Shown: positions 21,635 to 33,042 of the stretch, one piece after another
How positions within the stretch are numbered: position 1 is the stretch's first letter
How the letters are laid out: every line of letters starts with the position of its first letter
Assembly: GCF_947179515.1 (NCBI RefSeq)
Contig: NC_067495.1
Span: 63,014,127-63,078,126, forward strand
Direction: 5' to 3'
From: Apodemus sylvaticus
Lineage: Eukaryota; Chordata; Mammalia; Rodentia; Muridae
DNA length: 64,000 nucleotides
The notes under the pieces: model-generated
What the model was told of the DNA's origin: nothing
Seen by the model: the letters and a program-made list of their open reading frames with translations, nothing else
The model's database searches: none
Translations under genes and position numbers: made by a program

Positions 21635-22187
21635 TCAAGGCGCGTCTTCTTTTTTCTCAAGCAAGTTGATTAGAAATACCTGGCTCAACAATGAAAGGCC
21701 TCAACAAAGCCCATGCATTCCTGGCAGTAAAGCTTAAGTTTCAACAAAATCAAGTTAAGAAACATATGACATTTCTGAAGAAAACACTCTAAAGGTAAAT
21801 ACTTAAATATTAATGAGTGACTTATTTACATCTTTAAAAATGTGTAGTAAATATTTAGAAAGATACAAAAGTGAGGCCTAAGGCTTTTAGGAGAGTTAGT
21901 TTTAAATTAGTTTTAAAGTATGTGCATGTGTGTGTGTGTGTGTGTATGCACGTGTGATATGGCTATGTGTAAGTGAACACAGTTACTTGCTTGTGCCACA
22001 GGTCTTGGGGCTTGGAACTGGAGTTAAGTCTATCTTCTTGTCTTTTTACGTTAGATTCTCTACATCTATTGGCTCTCTGCTTGGAATACTTTCCTTGAAG
22101 CTCACACAGCGTATCCCCCTTTCTGTAGTCAGGTCTCTGGTCAGCATTGATTTCTCCAACAGGCTTTCTTCAGGCCTACTTTTTTCT

Positions 22188-22299
22188 CCTTCCTTCCTTC
22201 CTTCCTTCCTTCCTTCCTTCCTTCCTTCCTTCCTTCCTTCCTTCCTTCCTTCCTTCCTTCCTTCCTTCCTTCCTTCCTTCCTTCCTTCCTTCCTTCCTT
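22188..22299. repeat. (TTCC)n microsatellite, about 28 units
   Basis: An uninterrupted tetranucleotide array. Open frames reading PSFLPSFL or KEGRKEGR here are artefacts of it. Confidence 0.97.
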
Positions 22300-22451
22300 T
22301 TTTTTGAGACATTATCTCTCATGTGACTGTCCCGAAACCTTTTTTAAAAAATAGGATTATCTAAAAGAGCAGCTGTATCCCCTTGCTTTAATTTTTTCCA
22401 CAGAGCTCTGAAACCAGGTTATATCTTTGTCTCCAATCAGGAAGAAACTCC

Positions 22452-22586
22452 TAGCTAGGCATGATGACACACACCTTTGATCTCAGAAGTCTGAGGTTGA
22501 CTCAGATTTCCATGTGTTTGAGTCCAGCCTAGTGTACACAGCAAGTTCCAGGCCAGTCAAGGCTAGAGGGCAAGACCCTATCTTTA
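22452..22586 (+). repeat. B1/PB1-type SINE
   Basis: A diverged plus-strand B1 (AGCTAGGCATGATGACAC to GGCAAGACCCTATC), followed by TGTCTG repeats. Bases 22640-23690 are unique with no recognised gene. Confidence 0.75.
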
Positions 22587-23699
22587 AAGGCGTGCTTGTG
22601 TGTCTCTGTCTGTCTTTCTGTCTGTCTGTGTCTGTGTTAAGAGACAGTTCTATGAAAAAAGAAGGAAAAAGAAAGCTCTAGGAAAGCAGGGGTTTCTGTG
22701 TTTGATTCACGTCTATTTTCTCTAGGGATCAGTGCACCGTAGCCATTTCCAAAAAGTGCTAGCCTATGTCTCTGGACACCCACAGTGGTTCCCAACAGGG
22801 CTGCAAAAGGCATTTAGTTGCCTTTTAGGGGAAGTGTGGGAGAACCATCAGAAGCTTATAGTAAGTGTTCTTCCCCTTAAGTTCTTTCAGCACAGAGATA
22901 GGTCCCACTATGTGGCAGTCATGAGTACTGGGCCTGAAAAGGTGGGACAGGTCTGTACCCCAGTGGGGGACATTGATAATGAAATAACCAAAGATGTGTG
23001 GGGATGGCTTAGAATTAAGTGATTTTTCTCCCCTGAGCTGCAAACTCCACTATAATTCAAGAAGAAAAAGCCCCGGGGAAGAGGGCGCAACAAGGTCTCT
23101 AAAGCAATAGGTAAGCATACCACTCTGTTTACCATAAAAAAAAAAAAAAGGTGGATCCTTATACCAGGGATGGAGAGAGAACAAAATTCTGCTAAATTTT
23201 GTCTGAACTGTTTTTGGCCACACTGTTTATGGAAATACCAGGACCAGCTTCTGCTTGTGGTTTGGAGGGAAATTATTCGTGTTTGTGTTAAGAAGACTCG
23301 TGGGAGTGGGGAGAATTCACTTTGGGGGGGTATTGTCTAGTCATTTTGTTAGTTCGAACAATAAACAAGCCTCCTTTAAAAACAACAGCAACAAAGGATT
23401 TACCAAAAAAGTATAAAACATGCTCAATCTCATTAATGAAAAGTGAAATCCAAAGGATAGCTAACTTGGCCTCTTAAATGGTGTAGCTGAAGTCGAGGGG
23501 AAGGAGTCTTAGCAAACCACCTTCAGGCAGAGAGATAGCAGCAGTTTCTGAGAATCCCAAGCCATCATCTTTTTGTTTGTTTTGAAGCCACATGCCCTTT
23601 GATCCGGCTGGTGCCTTTCTACAGACTTGTCTCGAGTTTGTCTCGAAGTGACACAAGAAATGAACAAGGGGATCAGTAGGGTCTTCTGCACTGCAGTGC

Positions 23700-24517
23700 A
23701 GTTTTTGAGGTGAAATTCACAGAATTGTCAGCCATTTTATAGTGAACAATTCAAAGTTGTGCAACTACTTCTGCTATCTCATCCCAAAACCTTGCCATGA
23801 TTCCAAAATAAAACCAGTGTCCATTCAACACTCATGCCAATCTGATGTCTATGGATTTGCTTTATTTGGACATTTTATTATTATTTAACATTTAAAATAT
23901 ATTACTTAAATAATCATTATCATTTGGGGTTTATCCTTTTAGCCAGGGTCTTAACTCTGTAGCCCATGTAACCCTTCTCTTTAGTGTCCCAACTAAAGAT
24001 TACAGTTTTGTTCCACTGTATCCAGTCTATTCTGAATATTTTATGCAAATGCAGCCATACATATGTGCAGACTTTTCTGTCTGGTTTCTCTCACTGGGCA
24101 TGTTCTCAAGTACCTTAGCAAGTCTCAGCACTTACTGCTTTTTGTGGCGCAATAGTATTCTGTTGGATGCAGATACCACCATTTTTCCGTTCACTAGCTT
24201 ATGGGGGTTTATTTTGCTACAATATTTATTTGGTTACAGTATTTATTTGGTGACCTTTTAACTATTGTCATTTGTTTGGAAGTCTCCTTCTAGTTCTTTG
24301 GGGCATGTAGTTAGGAGTGGAGCTGCTGGGAGGTAGAGTAGGTTAGGAGTGGAGCTGCTGGGAGGTAGAGTAGGTCTATGTTTAGCTTGTTGAGGAATCA
24401 CCAAACTGTTCTCCACAGCAGCTGTGGGATTTTACATTTCCCCGAGCAATGCATGGGGGAATTCTGGTTCTCCACATACTCAACTCTTGTAATTTTTTCA
24501 CTTTTTAATTATAGCCA

Positions 24518-24561
<44 letters not shown>

Positions 24562-24715
24562 TGAAATGGCATCTCATTATGGCTTTGATTTGCATTCCCA
24601 AATGACTCATGATGTTCAACATCCTTTCATGCATTTGTTGGTCATTTGTATGCCCTCCTTGGAGAAATCTCTAAGTTCTTTGCCCGTGTTAAAAATGGAG
24701 TTGTCTTTGTTTTGA
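23700..24715 (-). repeat. Ancient L1 (L1M-type) 3' region
   Basis: The plus strand shows the complement of mammalian L1 3' sequence: CTATGGATTTGCTTTATTTGG, TGGCGCAATAGTATTCTGTT, then GATTTGCATTCCCAAATGAC. A (TG)n run at 24521-24559 interrupts it. No intact ORF2 remains. Confidence 0.75.
24310..24373. repeat. 32-bp tandem duplication
   Basis: The unit beginning GTTAGGAGTGGAGCTGCTGG occurs twice, at 24310 and 24342, without differences. Confidence 0.95.
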
Positions 24716-24919
24716 GTTGTGTTTTTACTGTCTCTCCTCTTTCTCCACACCTTATTGTCCTCCTTCCCCACTCTAGTGGGAATTGACCCAAGGGGCACCT
24801 ACACAGCAGGTAAGTAAGTGCTCCACACCCCAGTTCCCTAGCCCCTCATTTTATTTTTCTCTTCACAATTTCCATTAGCATATAGAAACTTTTCAGAAGA
24901 ATAATATTCATTGAAACTT

Positions 24920-25019
24920 TTTTGAAACAGGGTCTCATGCAGTCCAAGCTGGCTTTGAACTCCTGTTTCTTTCACCTTTGCCTCCCAGGTACTGAAATTG
25001 CAGATATGTGCCACTATAT
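24920..25019 (-). repeat. PB1/B1-like SINE
   Basis: A diverged complement: GAAACAGGGTCTCATGCAG, TTTGCCTCCCAGGTACTG. Confidence 0.7.
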
Positions 25020-25469
25020 ATTGTGAATTGTGTGTACATAAATTCATATTGTACTTTGATCATATAATCGACCTCCATCATCCCGTCTAAACCCTCCCAA
25101 CCTAATCCCTTCACCCTCCCCTAGCAGTCTCCCTTTTATCTTCATACCTACCATTCAGATTTGATACTTCTTTCTAAGTTTGGCTTCTTTTATTTATCAA
25201 GATAATCCCAAGATTCATTCATTTTCTGCAAATCACAGGATTTCATTCTTCCTTATTCTTAAACAATCTTCCATTGAGTATGTTTTCTTTTTTTACCAAT
25301 TTATGGGTACTTAGCCTGATTCCATAGGTGGCTATTATAAATATGAAGCAATGAACATGGATGTCCAGGTATCTCTAGGACATGCTGGCTTTAAAATTTT
25401 TTGAGCATAAACCTAGGAGTAGTATTCATGGATCATAGGGTAGTTGGGTTTTTGTTGTTGTTGTTTGTT

Positions 25470-25605
25470 GAGACAGGGTTTCTCTGTATAGCCCTGGCTG
25501 TCCTGGAACTCACTCTGTAGACCAGGCTGGCCTCAAACTCAGAAATCTGCCTGCCTCTGCCTCCCAAGTGCTGGGATTACAGGCATGCGCCACCACTGCC
25601 TGGCC
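25470..25605 (-). repeat. B1 SINE, young, with target-site duplication
   Basis: A near-consensus B1 complement. CATAGGGTAGTT is present on both sides (about 25434 and 25606), so it inserted into the L1. Confidence 0.95.
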
Positions 25606-25624
25606 ATAGGGTAGTTCTTTAAAA

Positions 25625-25644
25625 AAAATATCTATTATCATGTA

Positions 25645-25688
<44 letters not shown>

Positions 25689-25835
25689 CATGATGTGTAT
25701 GCATGGGATGCATGCCTTGAAGTGTGTCTGGATGTCAGAGGATAACTTTGTGGAGCTGGTTTTCTCCTTTTACTATTTACATGACCCCGAGGCATGGAAC
25801 TCTGGTCAGCAAGCTTGCACCTTAAGTGCCTTTAG
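25625..25835 (-). repeat. B3/RSINE-type SINE with (TG)n at 25647-25684
   Basis: A degraded complement containing GTCTGGATGTCAGAGGATAAC and GAGCTGGTTTTCTCC after a long TG run. Confidence 0.65.
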
Positions 25836-26016
25836 GTTAGTTTTATTCTTAAGGTTTTGAGAAGCCTTTATACTGATTTTCACAATGGCTAAAGTAATTT
25901 ATATTCCTACCACCAGAGTATAAAGGTTCTTTTACCCACATCCTCAGCAGTATTTGTTGTTTTTTGCTTTTTTGTTCTTTTTTGTTTGGTTGTTTTTTGG
26001 TTTTTTGGTTTTTGCT

Positions 26017-26144
26017 TTGAGACAGGTTCTCACTATGGAGCTCTGTCTGCCCTGGACCTCACTATGTAGACTGGAACTCACAGAGACTACATGAGATCTG
26101 CCTCTCAAGTGCTGAGATTAAAGTTGTTTGCTACCATGCCCGGG
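26017..26144 (-). repeat. B1 SINE, diverged
   Basis: A complement, GAGACAGGTTCTCACTATGG to CTACCATGCCCGGG, nested in L1 sequence. Confidence 0.8.
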
Positions 26145-27027
26145 TGTTTTGTGTTTTCTGGATGATAGCCATTCTGGTTAGGGTGAGATGGAATCTCAGC
26201 ACAGTTTTGATTTGCATTTCCATAATGGCCAACCATGTGACCCACTCTTTTTTTTTAAATACTTACTGGCCATTTGTATTTCATCTTTTGAAAACAATGT
26301 CAGTTTAGTTCTTTTGCCCATTTATTGGTTGGATTACTTGTTCTTCTGATGATAACTTTGTTGAGTTGTTTATATATTCTGGATATTAATCCCTCATCAG
26401 ATGGATAGCTGGAAAGGTTTTCTCACGTTGTAGGCTGTCTCTTCACTCTGATATTTGTCTTCTTTGCTATGCAGAAACTCATTAATTTGATGCGATTCCA
26501 TTTGCCAGTTCTTCTATTATTTCCTGAGCTATCGGAGTCCTATTAAGAAAGTCATGGCCTCTGCTTAGATCTTGAAGTGTTTTCCCTGTTTTTCTTTACT
26601 TTTGGTTTCCTGGTAATGTCCTTTGCACAGAAAAAAATCTGTTAGTTTGATGAGGTCCAATTAATTTTTCTGTTGTTGCCTATGCTTTTAATGTCATATC
26701 TAAGAATCCAGTGCCATGCCCAAGTTTTGTAATTTGGATTCTTACACAACTGTGATTTCTTTCAAATTTATTTTGCTTATCCTGTGAGATAGAGAGAGGT
26801 CCAACTTCATTCTTTTGCATGTGGAAATGTAGTTGTCTCAGTACTATTTATTGAAGAGATTGTTCTTTCCCTGCTGAATGGACTTAGGGCTTCTATTCAC
26901 AGTCAGTTGGCCATAGTTATATTAGATTATTATCTATGCTATCAGATTTGTTCCATTGTACCTCTATGCCTGTGCATAGTAACACACTGTTCTGGCTACT
27001 ACAGTTTCTTAATAATTAAAAAAACCT

Positions 27028-27165
27028 TGAGCCAAGGTTTCACCATGTAGCCATGTCTAGCCTAGAGCTGTCTACATAGACCAGGCTGGCCTCCAGCTTA
27101 CAGTCATCTGTCTGACTTTGCCTCCTAAGTTTGCTGGGATTAAAAGTGTGTACCACCAACCCTAA
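27028..27165 (-). repeat. B1 SINE, diverged
   Basis: A complement with CATAGACCAGGCTGGCCTCC and TGCTGGGATTAAAAGTGTG. Confidence 0.8.
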
Positions 27166-27449
27166 CATTAACAAGGTTTTTGGTTTTTTTTTGTTTTAAA
27201 ATTGTCAAGTGGATGGAGTTTATGCAAAAAAAGTCATTTGGGTTTTTTTTTTATATAGATTGTATTTGCTTTGGGTAGTATTGACACCTTTCCAATATTG
27301 TCTTTTTTTATGAACATGGGCTGTCTCTCCATTTATCTGTGCCTTCTTTAATTTCTTTGAAGACAGCAATATTTTATGATTTTAATACACAGGTCCCTTT
27401 GCTTAAGCATTTCATTTGTGGCTGTTCTTGTAAGTAAGTTGCCTTCTTT

Positions 27450-27650
27450 TTGAGACAGAGTCTCATGTCTCCCAGGCTGGCCTGAAAGTCACTATATAGT
27501 GAACTTCGGATCCTCCTGTCTCTACTTCCTTAGTGCAGGATACACTTCTGTACCATCATGGCTGGCTGATATGGGGTGGGGGATCCCACACAGGGACTCA
27601 TGCATTCTAGGTGAGTGCTCTATCAAATGAAACACATTCCTAGTCCCTAG
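27450..27650 (-). repeat. B1/B4-type SINE
   Basis: A B1-like complement (GAGACAGAGTCTCATGTCTC to CATCATGGCTGGCT) joined to an ID-like remnant. Confidence 0.65.
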
Positions 27651-27692
27651 CATTGTTCTCTTTCTCTTTGTTTTAAAAACTATTCATTATTT

Positions 27693-27831
27693 GCTGGGAC
27701 TGGTGGCATATCGCCTTTTGTTCTAGTACTCAGGAGGCAGAGGCAGGTGGATCTTTGTGAGTTTGAGGTTAGCTTGGTCTACATAATGAGACCCTGTTGA
27801 CAATTTTGTGCCTGCCTGCCTGCCTGCCTAC

Positions 27832-27880
<49 letters not shown>

Positions 27881-28033
27881 ATTTCTTTATGTGTGTGCAC
27901 AAGCCCACATCTAGGCTAGAGGACAGTCACAGGAAGGAGGTAACTCTTTTTACTGTGTGGATCCTGGGAATTCAACTCAACACTTCCGGCTTGTTTGCAA
28001 GTGCTGAAGCCAGCTGAGCCATCTTGCCAGCCT
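27693..28033. repeat. B1 (+), (TGCC)n-(TATC)n, then B3 (-)
   Basis: A plus-strand B1 covers 27693-27800, TGCC units 27811-27829 and TATC units 27832-27880. A B3 complement ending GCTGAGCCATCTTGCCAGCC runs to 28033. Confidence 0.8.
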
Positions 28034-28327
28034 AAGACTTGTTTTGTTAGTTTTCTCTTTGGGTTGTTGGTTGCTGGTGCAGCACAGCTGAATTTTGTTT
28101 TATCTTGTGCTCTGTCACTTTACTGGGTTGGTTCTCTTACTGGCTCTAGCGGTTTTACTGAGGTGCAGTGTTCTTATTTGTAAGAAAAGTTGAGAAAACC
28201 TTGAATATTCAGCAGCTGGGAATAGGTTAAACAAACTTTGGAGTATCTATATAATGTGACCATTTTAAGATAGCATTTATGCCTTACATTTTTAGAATGT
28301 CAGTTTTGTCATAATTAAGGCTGAGTG

Positions 28328-28500
28328 AGTGGGCAGTGGTGGCGCACACCTGTAATCCCCAGCACTCTGGGAGGCAGAGGCAGGCGGATTTCTGAGTTCG
28401 AGGCCAGCCTGGTCTACAGAGTGAGTTCCAAGACAGCCAAGGACTTCACAGAGAAACCCTGTATCGAAAAAACAAAACAAAAACAAAACAAAACAAAAAA
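28328..28500 (+). repeat. B1 SINE, young, with target-site duplication
   Basis: A near-consensus B1 with an A/C-rich tail. AAGGCTGAGTGAG before and AAGGCTGAATGAG after form the duplication. Confidence 0.93.
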
Positions 28501-28519
28501 AGGCTGAATGAGGTGGCTG

Positions 28520-29690
28520 AGATGGCTGCTTTTTTCCTTTTGCTTTTTTTTTTTTATTAAATGCTTAGTTCATTTTTATTAGTATTTTAAGTTAACATAC
28601 AAAGTACTGTGCTTTAGTACAGCATCCTCATACATGTGTCATTAGAGTTCTGATTTGTTTCCCTCCACCTCTTCCCTTTCTTCCTCCACTACTTTCCTTA
28701 TCTGATTTCTTGTCACACGTATCCCATCACCCTCCCTCCTCATCCTTATGAGCTCTGCCTTCCCTCCCATAGCCTTTCTAGATTGAACACACACACATAC
28801 ACACACACACACACACACAGGTTCCACCTATAAGGGGCAACATGCAGTCATTGCATTTCTTAGTCTAATTTATTTTATTTGATGCAATAGCCTCTGCTTC
28901 TATCTATTTTTATGTAAGATGTCATTTTTGGTTTTGGCCACATAAATTTGTGTCTATGTTCATCTGTATATGTAGCATGTGCTCGCTGTCCAGTCAGCTG
29001 TTCATAGACACCTGAGAAGGGTTGACTGCCTGTATGTTGTAAATAGTGCATCAGTAAACACAGATGTGCCAGTCTGTGTGCTGTGTTGACTCTGAGTCCT
29101 GTGGAACTATGTCCAGGAACAGTTTCTAATTTTTGTTTCCTGGGGAATCTCCAAACTGCTTCACACAGTGACAGTGGCAGTTTATTTAGCCAACAACAGA
29201 AAAGAAGTGTTCTTCTTTCTCTTCATCCTCACAAGAATGTGTTGTCTTTTGTTGTCTTGGTGACAGATATTCTGATTGGGGTAAAATGGAATCTCAAAAT
29301 GATTTTAATTGGCATTTCCTTAATGGCTAAGAGTACTGAACTCTTATCAAAATACTTATTGTCCATTTTTTGTTTCTTTTGAGTACTGTCTGTACAGTTC
29401 TGTAGCCCATTTATTGACTGCATGAATGATTTTTTGGTTTTTAATTTTTTGTGGTTTTAAAAAAATCTTAGATATTAATTCCATGTTTGATGTAATGTTA
29501 GCAGCATTTTCTACTGTAGGCCATTTCTTCAGTCTGGTAATTTATTTTATTTGCTTTGTAGAAGTTTTAAGATTTCACATAATTCTATTTGTCAGTTTTT
29601 GGACTTATTTCCTGTGCTATTGGTATAGCAAGGTAGCTCCTTGTGCATTGATATAGAAAAGTCACATATAGTGTATAATTTAAGCAAAAA
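28520..29690 (-). repeat. Old L1 3' region
   Basis: L1 complement includes GGAATCTCCAAACTGCTTC, GTAAAATGGAATCTCAAAATG and CCATTTATTGACTGCATGA. An AC run lies at 28787-28820. No intact frame. Confidence 0.75.
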
Positions 29691-29709
29691 AATTTCAGGT
29701 CACAAGGGG

Positions 29710-30215
29710 CTGGGTGAAGTGATAGACACTTTTAATCCCAGCACTCAGGAGGAAAAGGCAATCTGTGAGTTTAAGGCCAGCCTGGTCTACATTGGACATG
29801 AGACCCTACATGAGACCCTCTCTCATAAAACAAAATCTCACAGAACAGTATACTTTTATGTATGTTCAATCAATTTCATAAATATTATTGGGTACTGGAA
29901 TATATGCCATGTAGTGTGCTAGGCACCAGACCAAAATCATTGTCCCAGGTAGGTGTTGTAATCCCAGCCCTTGAGAGATCGAAGCAGAGGGATTTATATG
30001 AGTTTTAGGACAACTGGATTAGAGAGTGAGAGAGACCGCAGCTCAAAACTTCAAGCAGGGGGCATCTGGAGAAGTGGTCAGCAGTTGAATATGTACTGCT
30101 CTTGCAGAGGACCCAAATTTGATTCTCAGCACCCAACTGGGTAGCTCATAACCTTAACTCCAGCCTCACAGGTATCTAAAACCTCTTGGTTCTTTGGGCA
30201 CCTACACTCACTGAA
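29710..30215 (+). repeat. B1 (29710-29832), diverged B1 (about 29940-30058) and B3 (30058-30215)
   Basis: B1 text is TTTTAATCCCAGCACTCAGG and AAGGCCAGCCTGGTCTAC. B3 text is CTGCTCTTGCAGAGGACCC and GATTCTCAGCACCCAACTGG. Confidence 0.75.
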
Positions 30216-30644
30216 TTAATTTGCATAATGATTATTTCCACTCATATGCATTTTCCTTCAACTGACATAACTTTATTCTTTTTTACAGCTAAAAAATTCT
30301 GTCATGTATATAAACTATATTTTCTTTATCTGTTTCTATATTGATTTACATTGGCCTTGATTCTATAGCTTAGCTATTATAAACTGTTGTGCAAGAATCT
30401 CTGTGATATGTTGACTTGGAATCTTTTAGGTAAACACCCTGGAGTAGTATAGATGAATCATATAGTAAATGTTTTTTAAATTTTTTGAGGAACTTTTATA
30501 CTGACTTCCACAGTGGCTGCACTAATTACATTCCCACTAGCACTGTATAAAGATTGTTTTTTTTTTTTTGTCTGAATTTTCACCTATACTTGTTGTTTGT
30601 TTTCTTGATAAAAGTTTTAATTTGCATTTCTCTGGTGGCTAATG
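30215..30644 (-). repeat. Old L1 3' region, left of an inserted element
   Basis: L1 complement (TATACTGACTTCCACAGTGG, then TTAATTTGCATTTCTCTGG). It is continued at 31041 after the URR1-like insertion. Confidence 0.75.
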
Positions 30645-31040
30645 TATTGGCTGGTTTTGTGTGTCAACTTGACACAAGCTGGAGTTTTCAGAGGGTCTCC
30701 TCCCTTGAGGAAATGCCTCCATGACATCCAGCTGTAAGGCATTTTCTCAATTAGTGGTAAAGGGGGGAGGACCCGTTATGGGTTGTACCATCTCTGGGCT
30801 GGCAGTCTTGGGTTCTATAAGAAAGCAAGCTGATCAAGCCAGGGGAAGCAAGCCAGAAAGTAACATTCCCCCATGGCCTCTGTATCAGCTCCTGCTTCCT
30901 GACTTGCTTGAGTTCCAGTCCTGACTTCCTTTGGCGATGAACAGCAATGTGGAAGTGTAAGCTGAATAAACCCTTTCCTCCCCAACTTTTTTCTTGGTCA
31001 TGATGTTCTGTGCATGAATAGAAACTCTGACTAAGACAGC
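30645..31040 (+). mobile_element. URR1-like rodent non-autonomous repeat
   Basis: It has the characteristic text GTGTCAACTTGACACAAGC, GCCTCCATGACATCCAGCTG, GTAAGCTGAATAAACCC and a GACTAAGACA end. It interrupts an L1, and GGCTAATG before versus AGCTAGTG after suggests an 8-bp target duplication, as made by hAT-type elements. The family name is from memory. Confidence 0.7.
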
Positions 31041-31105
31041 TAGTGATAGTGAACATTTTTCATGTTTATTGGTCATTTGTACTTTAAAAAATGTTTTTTG
31101 CACTG
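31041..31105 (-). repeat. Old L1 continuation
   Basis: GAACATTTTTCATGTTTATTGG continues the L1 complement interrupted at 30645. Confidence 0.65.
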
Positions 31106-31672
31106 GGCAGGGTGGTGGTGGTGGTGGTGGTGGTGGTGGTGGTGGTGGTGGTGTCTCACACCTTTAATCCCAGCACTTGGGAGGCAGAGACAGGTGGATT
31201 TCTGAGTCCGAGTCCAGCCTGGTCTACAGAATGAGTTCTAGGACAGTCAGGGCTACACAGAGAAACCATGTCTCACCCCCCCCCCAAAAAACCCCCACAA
31301 TGTTTTGCACCTAGAGGTGGTGGCGCACGCCTGTAATCCCAGCACTCTGGGAGGCAGAAGCAGGTGGATTTCTGAGTCCAAGTCCAGCCTGGTCTACAGA
31401 ATGAGTTCCAGGACAGTCAGAGCTACACAGAGAAACCCTGTCTCAAAAAAAAAAAAAAGACAAAAAACAAAAAACAAAAAACAAAAAACAAAACAAGAAA
31501 AAACAAAAAAAAAAAAACAAAAAAAATGTTTTGCACCTAGAGGTGGTGTCTCACACCTTTAATCCCAGCATTTAGGAGGCAGAGGCAGGTGGATAGCTGT
31601 GAGTTTGACACCAGCCTGGTCAACAGAGTGACTTCCATGACAGCCAGGGCTACACAGAGAGATCTTGTCTCA
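31105..31672 (+). repeat. Three tandem B1 SINEs, the first with a (GGT)n expansion
   Basis: B1 bodies lie at about 31105-31275, 31311-31455 and 31538-31672. Copies 2 and 3 are each preceded by the same 24-nt sequence (31299-31322, 31525-31548), starting AATGTTTTGCAC. A shorter version (AATGTTTTTTGCAC) precedes copy 1. (GGT)n covers 31111-31153. Confidence 0.9.
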
Positions 31673-31769
31673 AAAAGTCATCCCCCCAAGTTTTATATGT
31701 GTGCATGTGTATGAGTCTATGTGTGTTCATGTGTGTGCGTGTTAGAAGTCAGACGACCACCCACCTTGA

Positions 31770-32025
31770 GTGACGGTGATCATTAGGCAATCACTTTGCA
31801 CTTTACTTGAGACAGGGCCCCTTTTGCTGTTTGGCACTGTTTACACCAGGCTAACTGGCCTGCAAGCTTCAGAGCCTCCCGTCTCCATCTCTCATCTTTC
31901 AGTAGGAAAACCGGGATTATGGATGTGTGCTAGCATGTTTGATATTATATGGGGTCTAGGGATTCGAAGTCAGATCTTCATGCTTGTATAGTGTAAGCTC
32001 TAGCCTCTGAGCCATCTTCCCAGCC
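31770..32025 (-). repeat. B4-type composite SINE
   Basis: A complement with GAGACAGGGCCCC, ACCAGGCTAACTGGCC and CTGAGCCATCTTCCCAGCC. A TG-rich stretch lies at 31695-31745. Confidence 0.7.
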
Positions 32026-32029
32026 CTGT

Positions 32030-32810
32030 TCTTGACCTTTTCAGAACTGTTTTGCTCATTTTATTAGCCTATTTATTGTTGCATTGTTTGATTTCTTGTT
32101 GTTTAATTCTTTGTGTTCCTTGTATAGAGTAGATACTAATCTCATGTTGGAAGTATAGCTAGCAAAGATGTCTCTCCCATTCTGTAGGTCATCTCTTCAT
32201 TTGATTATGTCCTTTGCTGTGCAGAAGCTTTTTAATTTCAGGAGGTCCTATTTCTCAGTTGTCAATCTTGACCTGAGTGACTGGAATCCTATTCAGAAAT
32301 TTCCTTGCTTATGACCACCATATCTTGAAGTGTTTTTTCTATTGGCTTTAAAGGTTTAGATCTTACATTTTGGTGTTTGGCCCATTTTGAGTTGATTTTG
32401 AACGAGAGACAGGGATCTCATTTCAACCTTCTACATTTAAATATCGTTTTTCTAGCACAGTTTTTTGAAAAGGATGGATAATCTCAATTGTCAACTTGAT
32501 GAGATTTAGAGCCACTTGGGAGATAGGTTTTTGAGCATGTAATGTGACCAGCTGTCTCAAACTCCTGCTACTGTGATTTTCCCAAAATGATGAGCTATAA
32601 TCTTGAACTGTGAGCCAAAATAAACCCATTCCCCCTTTGGTCTCTTTTGTCAGTTATCTTATCTCAGCAACTGAAAAGTCACTAAGATAAGGCTGTTTTG
32701 CCTCCAATGTATATTTTTGCTTAGGATTGCATTGCCTCTCTGAAGAGAATACTTACTTTGCCTTAAAATTCTTTGAAAAACTATCAATAATCTGTGAAGC
32801 ACAGTAATAA
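32030..32810 (-). repeat. L1 ORF2 end and 3' region, interrupted at 32470-32690
   Basis: L1 complement text includes CTTTGCTGTGCAGAAGC, GGTCCTATTTCTCAGTTGTC and CCCATTTTGAGTTGATTTTG. A short TCAACTTGAT-type element lies within it. Confidence 0.8.
32470..32690 (+). mobile_element. Second short URR1/MER-like element
   Basis: The text TCTCAATTGTCAACTTGATG, TGTGACCAGCTGTCTC, GAGCCAAAATAAACCC and a TCACTAAGATAAGG end resembles the same element class. The family is uncertain. Confidence 0.55.
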
Positions 32811-33042
32811 ATGTGGTGGTCTGTATTTTTTATTGTTGTTGTTGTGGTGTGTGTGTGTGTGTGCATGCACACTTGACACATATCTGCACATGGAGGCTTA
32901 AGGCTGGTGCTGGAATGTCTTCTTCCACTTTTCTAATTTTTTGAGTAGGGGGTCTTCTCCTGAGACAGAAGCTTGCCATTTTGATAATGCTTGCTAGCCT
33001 GTGAGTCTTTAGGAGCCTCCTGTCTCTGGCTTCTGTTTGTTG

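Larger units (their letters stand above)
25045..27445 (-). repeat. Old L1 3' region and ORF2 end, interrupted by SINEs
   Basis: Complementary L1 sequence is seen at 25045-25440, 25860-25960, 26145-27020 and 27180-27445. Examples are TGGATATTAATCCCTCATCAG, TGCTATGCAGAAACTC and ATTGCTTTGGGTAGTATTGAC-like text. All frames are broken by stops. B1 copies and a B3-like element sit in the gaps. Confidence 0.8.
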
